A stretch of 24,408 nt of DNA from CAYVFC01 sp964450715. GTDB lineage: Bacteria > Myxococcota_A > Polyangia > Polyangiales > JAFGIB01. Positions 22,279-24,408 of the stretch are shown here, piece by piece. Every line of letters starts with the position of its first letter. Positions within the stretch are counted from its first letter, which is position 1. The stretch spans positions 1 through 24,408 of the forward strand of contig CAYVFC010000122.1 of assembly GCA_964450715.1 (NCBI GenBank). Direction: 5' to 3'. Both the position numbers and the translations under genes were made by a program. A model generated the notes under the pieces. It had not been told where the DNA came from. It searched no databases and saw only the letters and a program-made list of their open reading frames with translations.

Positions 22279-23499
22279 ATGTACCGGGTTCACGTCGTCG
22301 TCGCTTGCCTTTCCGTGCTGGTGGTGGCGCCGGCTGGACAGGGTTGCGGTAAGGACCGGTCATCGGGCCAAGCGATCGACTCGGGTGTCGCTTCCGGGGC
22401 AGGGGCGGGCGGCTCGACCGGCGCTGGCTCCGGCGGCTCGACCGGCGCGGGCTCCGGAGGAACGGCGGGCGGAGGCGGGGTGGAGAACCCGCTGACCGAC
22501 CCGGAGAGCGGCCCGCCGGCGGGCAACCCGGACGGCGAGTGCGAGGTGCCGGCCGAGGCCGCCCTCGAGGACAGCTCCAATCCAGACCGAGCGGTGGGTA
22601 GCGGGACGCCCGCGAGCTGTACGGCCGAGGCCTTCATCGAGGCGGTGGCCGCGGGCGGGGTCATCACCTTCGACTGCGGGCCCGAACCGGTGACCATCAC
22701 CCTGGACCGGCCGGCCAAGGTCTTCAACGATACCGGCCCGGAGATCGTGATCGACGGCAAGGGGCTGGTGACGCTCAGCGGCGGCGGCACGACCCGTATC
22801 CTCTACATGAACACCTGCGACGAGCAGCAAGTCTGGACCACGCCTCACTGCCAGGACCAGGACCACCCGCGGCTGACGGTGCAGAACCTGACCTTCATCG
22901 ACGGCAATTCAAAGAACGAGACCGAGCCCATCGACGGCGGCGGCGCCATCTGGGTCAGGGGAGGGCGCTTCAAGGTGATCAACTGCCGCTTTTTCAATAA
23001 TGTATGCGCTGACGTCGGTCCGGACGTGGGGGGCGCGGGCATCCGCGTCTTCAGCCAGTACAGCGGTCTTCCCGTCTACGTGGTCAACACGACCTTCGGC
23101 GGCGCCGAGGGCTACGGAAACGTCTGCTCCAACGGCGGGGGCATCAGCAGCATCGGGGTCTCCTGGACCATCCTCAACAGCCTGTTCTCGCACAACCGGG
23201 CCAGCGGAAACGGCGCCAATCCCGAGCGAACCGGCACCCCGGGAGGGGGCAGCGGCGGCGCCATCTACAATGACGGCAACACCATGACGCTTTCGCTCTG
23301 CGGAACGCGCATCGAGTACAACCAGGTCAACGAGCACGGCAGCGCCATCTTCTTTGTCAGCAACGACTTCAGCGGCGACGTGCGCATCGACCGTTCTGTC
23401 ATCACCAATAATATCGGCGGCTCCTGGTACCCGACCTATCCGCAGATCTCCAACCACGACGTCACGCCCATCGCGGTCACCGATTCGATCATCGAGTGA
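22279..23499 (+). CDS. Secreted right-handed beta-helix lipoprotein
   Basis: 406 residues. The signal peptide runs to about residue 23 (MYRVHVVVACLSVLVVAPAGQGC; the lipobox is imperfect). A Gly/Ser/Ala linker with GSTGAGSGG repeats follows (about 37-70). From about residue 105 the protein shows the parallel beta-helix pattern: ITFDCGPEPVTITLDRPAKV, IVIDGKGLVTLSGGG, LTVQNLTFIDGNS, FKVINCRFFNNV, WTILNSLFSHNRASGN and LSLCGTRIEYNQV. Many such proteins are polysaccharide lyases or hydrolases, while others are adhesins or have no known activity. No catalytic triad could be identified, so activity is open. AAGGAGG precedes the ATG, giving a confident start. It is convergent with the small zinc-ribbon gene. 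Confidence 0.85.
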   Translation: MYRVHVVVACLSVLVVAPAGQGCGKDRSSGQAIDSGVASGAGAGGSTGAGSGGSTGAGSGGTAGGGGVENPLTDPESGPPAGNPDGECEVPAEAALEDSSNPDRAVGSGTPASCTAEAFIEAVAAGGVITFDCGPEPVTITLDRPAKVFNDTGPEIVIDGKGLVTLSGGGTTRILYMNTCDEQQVWTTPHCQDQDHPRLTVQNLTFIDGNSKNETEPIDGGGAIWVRGGRFKVINCRFFNNVCADVGPDVGGAGIRVFSQYSGLPVYVVNTTFGGAEGYGNVCSNGGGISSIGVSWTILNSLFSHNRASGNGANPERTGTPGGGSGGAIYNDGNTMTLSLCGTRIEYNQVNEHGSAIFFVSNDFSGDVRIDRSVITNNIGGSWYPTYPQISNHDVTPIAVTDSIIE

Positions 23500-23524
23500 C
23501 CCGGTCGTACCGGCTGCAGAGGTG

Positions 23525-23914
23525 TTACTCCGGGCGCTTGAGCTTGAGGGCCCAGACCTTGGGCTCCAGGTAGCCTCGGACCACCACGCGGCGGCCGTGC
23601 TTGCCCATCGCCTCCCTCAGGTTCCGGGTCTTGACCTCGAAGTCCCGGTTCGAGTCGAGCTTGAGCGCGCGATCCAGGTCGCCGTCGCAGGCCATCACCT
23701 GGGCGTCCATCAGCGCCTGTCCGCCGGAGCGGCCGGTCACGTCCAGGACGAAGAAGGCGCCGCACTGGCACTGCCCGCCTTCGCACCCGTCGGCGGAGAA
23801 AACATCGCGCCGCTTGCGGGCCGGGGGAAGCCACTCCCAGCAGAAGGGGCAGCCGATCTTGTACGGCGTCGGCCCTTCCAGCGGCTGCACCGGTCTCTTT
23901 TTCAATAGCGACAC
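23525..23914 (-). CDS. Small zinc-ribbon protein, unknown function
   Basis: 129 residues, not recognised. Near residues 21-55, Cys pairs (IGCPFCWEW, CEGGQCQCGAFF) have the spacing of a zinc ribbon. The following segment (DVTGRSGGQALMDAQVMACDGD) and a basic C-terminus (KHGRRVVVRGYLEPKVWALKLKRPE) are well ordered. A role in nucleic-acid binding is possible but unproven. GTG at 23914 begins VSLLKKRP and has a weak AAGAG site. The longer frame to 24097 reads through the short palindromic repeats at 24036-24110, so it is not credible. It stands alone, 25 bp from the end of the convergent beta-helix gene. Confidence 0.65.
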   Translation of the reverse strand: MSLLKKRPVQPLEGPTPYKIGCPFCWEWLPPARKRRDVFSADGCEGGQCQCGAFFVLDVTGRSGGQALMDAQVMACDGDLDRALKLDSNRDFEVKTRNLREAMGKHGRRVVVRGYLEPKVWALKLKRPE

Positions 23915-24035
23915 AGGGATGCTCTTTTCGTCGAGGCAGTTCCCGCCTCGGACTGGGGCAACATAGATAGTCCCTGTGCGGCGTACGGGCAACCACCCGA
24001 ACGTGTTCCGTCTTGACCCGATCGTGTGGGTGGTA

Positions 24036-24110
24036 GGGGCGGGCATCGCGCCCGCACGGATACGGCTGCTCGCTGCAAACGCCGTTGGGGCGGGCATCGC
24101 GCCCGCACGG
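24036..24110. repeat. Two copies of a 24-bp GC-rich palindromic repeat
   Basis: Identical 24-bp strings at 24036-24059 and 24087-24110. Each contains the hairpin GGGCGGGCATCGCGCCCGC and ends in ACGG. Copies are 51 bp apart in direct orientation. This resembles REP-type intergenic repeats found in many GC-rich genomes. It explains the false N-terminal extension of the zinc-ribbon gene. Confidence 0.85.
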
Positions 24111-24138
24111 TAAACACAATCGGGGCTGTCCGGCAGGG

Positions 24139-24160
24139 GCCCTCATGATTCTACACATCT
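24139..24160 (-). repeat. 22-nt dispersed repeat, copy 2
   Basis: Reverse complement of the string at 25-46 with one mismatch. It lies just after the REP-like repeats. The flanking sequence is not conserved between the two copies. Confidence 0.5.
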
Positions 24161-24162
24161 GA

Positions 24163-24317
24163 TCCGTGGGTTCGGCGGGTTCGGCGGGTTTTCCGAATAG
24201 CCGCCCGGCTGCGCGGCCGCCTGGTCAAGCTTGTGTTCGCCGTTTTCCATCAACGCGAAAAGCCTCCTATCGGCCTGCAACGCGATTGCTCGCGACTCCT
24301 AAACAGGCCGTGGCGCC
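24163..24317. other. Gene-free stretch with degenerate repeat units
   Basis: No open frame with coding character was found. It includes a doubled GTTCGGCGG (24170-24190). It also has CGCGAAA followed by CTCGCGACT (24289-24297), which looks like a degenerate unit of the tandem repeat that begins at 24318. Confidence 0.35.
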
Positions 24318-24408
24318 GCGCGAAAGGCGCAGAAACTCGCGACTGGGGCGTCTCACGGCGAAGTTCTTGCGCGAAAGGCGCAGAAACTCGCGACTGGGGC
24401 GTCTCACG
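24318..24408 (+). repeat. Tandem repeat with 51-bp period, cut by the window end
   Basis: A 40-bp string at 24318-24357 is repeated exactly at 24369-24408, where the window ends. The 11 bases between them complete a 51-bp unit. The array may continue beyond the window. The unit is open in more than one frame, but nothing shows it is translated. The gap is too short for a CRISPR spacer. Confidence 0.85.

Noticed and set aside
23915..24097. N-terminal extension of the zinc-ribbon gene
   Set aside because: It reads through the two REP-like repeats (MPAPT...AGAMPAPT pattern), so it is not real coding sequence.
24318..24408. CRISPR array
   Set aside because: The 40-bp repeats are separated by only 11 bp, no unique spacers of normal length exist, and there are no cas genes in the window.

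Overview
The window is high-GC bacterial DNA. The most likely source is a Myxococcota / former Deltaproteobacteria lineage. The support is indirect: many secreted lipoproteins with Gly/Ser/Ala-rich linkers, a zinc-finger/histone-fold protein, an ECF sigma pair driving extracellular cellulose genes, and many palindromic intergenic repeats. No rRNA, tRNA, phage or transposase gene was seen.

Layout. 1-1385: an AmpG-like MFS transporter (+). 1386-2645: a small lipoprotein gene (-) between two palindromic repeats. 2646-4460: a long-form acyl-CoA dehydrogenase (-). 4618-9090: a probable redox module. It has a [2Fe-2S]-type Rrf2 regulator and a downstream zinc-finger/histone-fold gene on the minus strand. 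Facing it on the plus strand are a second Rrf2 regulator, a NarI/DsrM-like membrane subunit, and an HdrD/DsrK-like Fe-S protein carrying a C-terminal receiver domain. 9091-9438: a gene-free stretch with a palindromic element, a rho-independent terminator and a second dispersed repeat.

9439-17908 is a co-directional minus-strand cluster that reads as a cellulose-utilisation operon. In transcription order it holds an ECF sigma factor, a TPR-bearing putative anti-sigma factor, a surface lipoprotein of unknown function, a CBM3 lipoprotein, a CBM4-Ig-GH9 endoglucanase and a GH94 cellobiose phosphorylase. Several pairs overlap or nearly touch (4 bp overlap, 11 bp overlap, 4 bp gap). The inferred flow is: the surface proteins bind and cut cellulose, cellobiose enters the cell, and phosphorolysis yields glucose 1-phosphate and glucose. 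No cellobiose importer is adjacent.

17909-24408: a lipoprotein remnant interrupted in frame by a 186 bp palindrome, an intact related lipoprotein, a 74 bp tandem duplication, an AMP-forming acyl-CoA synthetase, a single-domain response regulator (-), another large palindrome, a beta-helix lipoprotein, a small zinc-ribbon protein (-), and a repeat-rich end.

The most unusual items are (1) the zinc-finger/histone-fold fusion in a likely Rrf2 operon, (2) the Fe-S/receiver fusion opposite it, and (3) a set of large imperfect palindromes. Two of these palindromes share conserved inner boxes but carry different self-complementary arms.
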